Assembly: GCF_900091525.1 (NCBI RefSeq)
Contig: NZ_FMCU01000003.1
Span: forward strand, 372,001-436,000
DNA: 64,000 nucleotides
From: Micromonospora matsumotoense
Lineage (GTDB): Bacteria; Actinomycetota; Actinomycetes; Mycobacteriales; Micromonosporaceae
Direction: 5' to 3'
Below, piece by piece: positions 62,850 through 64,000 of this stretch (position 1 is its first letter; each line of letters begins with the position of its first letter). A program made the translations under genes and the position numbers. The notes beneath the pieces are model-generated. The model was not told the DNA's origin, made no database searches, and saw nothing but the letters and a program-made list of their open reading frames with translations.

Positions 62850-63242
62850 TCAGCCGGTCGTCCGGACGATCGCCCGCGCCTGCGAGAGGATCTTCTCGTC
62901 ACCACATCGGGCGGTCACATCGAGCCTGGTCAGCCCCGCCTCGGTGACCTCCTTGACCACCGCGTCCACGGTGATCTCGGTGCCCTCGTCGTCGTCCGGA
63001 ACGACCACCGGCCGGGTGAACCGCACCCCGAACTCGACCACCGCGTCGGGTGCGCCCGCCCACTCGGTGACCGCCCGGCCGACCAGCGCCATGGTGAACA
63101 TGCCGTGCGCGATCACCCCGGGCAGGCCCACCGTGGTGGCGGTCCGGTCGTTCCAGTGGATCGGGTTGAAGTCGCCCGAGGCGCCCGCGTAGCGGACCAG
63201 GTCCGCCCGGGTCACCCGGAACGTCCGGGTCGACAGTTCCAC
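62850..63242 (-). CDS. hadB: HadB-like MaoC-family dehydratase subunit
   Basis: The 130-residue hot-dog protein has the hydratase motif YAGASGDFNPIHWND with catalytic Asp24 and His29, then VIAHGMFTMALVG. In mycobacteria HadB is the catalytic subunit of the FAS-II 3-hydroxyacyl-ACP dehydratase. Start GTG 63242 lies one base after the hadA stop region; GTG 63257 is possible. No hadC follows. Confidence 0.88.
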   Translation of the reverse strand: MELSTRTFRVTRADLVRYAGASGDFNPIHWNDRTATTVGLPGVIAHGMFTMALVGRAVTEWAGAPDAVVEFGVRFTRPVVVPDDDEGTEITVDAVVKEVTEAGLTRLDVTARCGDEKILSQARAIVRTTG

Positions 63243-63243
63243 G

Positions 63244-63690
63244 TCAGGACTCCCCACGTACGACGAGCTTGGACCAGACGGCGACCACCGGCTCACCGGC
63301 CGAGGTGGTCACGTCGGTGCGGGTGGTCAGGAAGGCGTGCCCACCCCGGTTGCTGATCTCCTCGATGGTGTTCACGCAGACCAGCTCGTCCCCGGCCACC
63401 ACCGGCCGGGTGTACGCGAAGCGCTGGTCGCCGTGGACCACCCGGCTGTAGTCGACCCCGAGTGCCGGGTCGTCGACGATCTGCTGGCTGGCGGCCATGG
63501 TGATCAGGACCGGGAAGGTGGGCGGGGCGACCACGTCCGGGTGGCCGAGGGCACGGGCCGCCGCCGAGTCGTGGTAGGCCGGTTCGGTGGCCCCGATGGC
63601 GGTGGCGAACTCGCGGATCTTTTCTCGGCCCACCTGGTAGGGGGCGGTCGGCGGATACGTCCGGCCGACGAAGGACGGGTCCAGGGACAT
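63244..63690 (-). CDS. hadA: HadA-like MaoC-family dehydratase subunit
   Basis: The 148-residue protein begins MSLDPSFVGRTYPPTAPYQV and has the FAS1-like dehydratase N-terminal fold (YHDSAAARALGHPDVVAPPTFP) without the catalytic Asp/His pair, as in mycobacterial HadA. It is the stabilising partner of the HadB-like protein encoded at 62850. It lies downstream of rpmG. Confidence 0.88.
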   Translation of the reverse strand: MSLDPSFVGRTYPPTAPYQVGREKIREFATAIGATEPAYHDSAAARALGHPDVVAPPTFPVLITMAASQQIVDDPALGVDYSRVVHGDQRFAYTRPVVAGDELVCVNTIEEISNRGGHAFLTTRTDVTTSAGEPVVAVWSKLVVRGES

Positions 63691-63795
63691 GCCGCCGAAC
63701 CTACACGGACGCACGAACGCCGACCCGTACGGGCAGGCGGCTCTCAGGCCGCGCCATCCGTGCGGATCGGCGTCCGGGGTGGTCGCTGCGGACCG

Positions 63796-63815
63796 GGCCG
63801 GCCAGGTGGCCGGCC
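63796..63815 (-). terminator. Palindrome after rpmG
   Basis: GGCCGGCCA-GG-TGGCCGGCC is a perfect inverted repeat five bases after the rpmG stop. Confidence 0.55.
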
Positions 63816-63820
63816 GAGAG

Positions 63821-63988
63821 TCAGCGGGTTTCGCGGTGGGCGGTGTGCTTGCCGTCCCGGGGGCAGAACTTCTTCAGCTCGATGCGGTCCGGGTCGTTAC
63901 GACGGTTCTTGCGCGTGATGTAGTTGCGCTCCTTGCACTCCACACACGCCAGAGTGATCTTCGGCCGGACATCGGTCGCCTTCGCCAC
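63821..63988 (-). CDS. rpmG: 50S ribosomal protein L33
   Basis: The 55-residue protein is read from GTG 63988: [20 protein letters not shown] then [15 protein letters not shown]. The first CXXC pair is present, but the second reads CPRD, so the fourth zinc ligand is Asp. It precedes hadA, as in mycobacteria. Confidence 0.95.
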   Translation of the reverse strand: MAKATDVRPKITLACVECKERNYITRKNRRNDPDRIELKKFCPRDGKHTAHRETR

Positions 63989-64000
63989 GGCGGAGTGCCT

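Noticed and set aside
63821..63860. Frameshift or sequencing error explaining Asp in L33
   Set aside because: The reading frame before and after the codon matches L33 exactly, so a simple substitution is more likely.

Overview
The window is very GC-rich and its housekeeping genes, start-codon use (many GTG, some TTG) and gene order are those of an actinomycete. Gene order, protein sequences and a palindromic repeat containing GATCAAGAGGT point to the Micromonosporaceae (Micromonospora or a close relative). This assignment is inferred from recognition, not from a database search. There is no rRNA, CRISPR array, insertion sequence, prophage or replication origin.

Layout. (1) 1-2434: the end of an unidentified gene and an eight-helix membrane protein with a long repetitive Pro/Thr/Gly-rich tail. 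(2) 2607-8633: a complete seven-gene thiamine operon on the minus strand (thiE, thiO, thiS, thiG, a second ThiE/TenI-like gene, thiD, thiC), mostly translationally coupled and headed by a promoter and a TPP riboswitch that abuts the first ribosome binding site. (3) 8936-15391: a 1942-residue secreted multidomain protein (ThuA, sugar-dehydrogenase-like propeller, PKD, CBM6-like, ConA-like, Ig-like and FIMAH-like parts), then a small exported membrane-anchored protein. (4) 15530-22592: aldo/keto reductase, ABC-F ATPase, RsmC-like methyltransferase, a membrane protein, and a small block with a GyrI-like protein divergent from a PhyH-type dioxygenase that is coupled to a SpoU methyltransferase.

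(5) 22693-48670 is a nearly unbroken minus-strand translation block. In transcription order it holds rpsL-rpsG-fusA, tuf, the S10 operon (rpsJ to rpsQ), the spc operon (rplN to rplO), secY-adk-map, a DUF1707-type gene, infA-rpmJ-rpsM-rpsK-rpsD-rpoA-rplQ and truA. Two small membrane-protein genes lie between rpoC and rpsL. (6) 48792-63988, also minus strand, reads rpmG-hadA-hadB-tRNA-Trp-secE-nusG-rplK-rplA, an ABC transporter pair, rplJ-rplL, then rpoB-rpoC.

The regulatory layer is unusually readable. Consensus-like promoters (about TTGNCN, 17-18 nt, TANNNT) can be placed before thiE, infA, rpsL, rpoB and tRNA-Trp. Near-perfect GC hairpins mark the ends of most operons. Several leaders contain structured RNA candidates: rpoB, rplJ (with a U-tract attenuator-like hairpin), rpsL and the rpoB-rpoC junction. 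I found no clearly novel gene system. The best leads are the palindromic repeat elements, the two non-equivalent ThiE paralogues, the leader RNA structures, and a hadAB locus that keeps the mycobacterial neighbourhood but lacks hadC.
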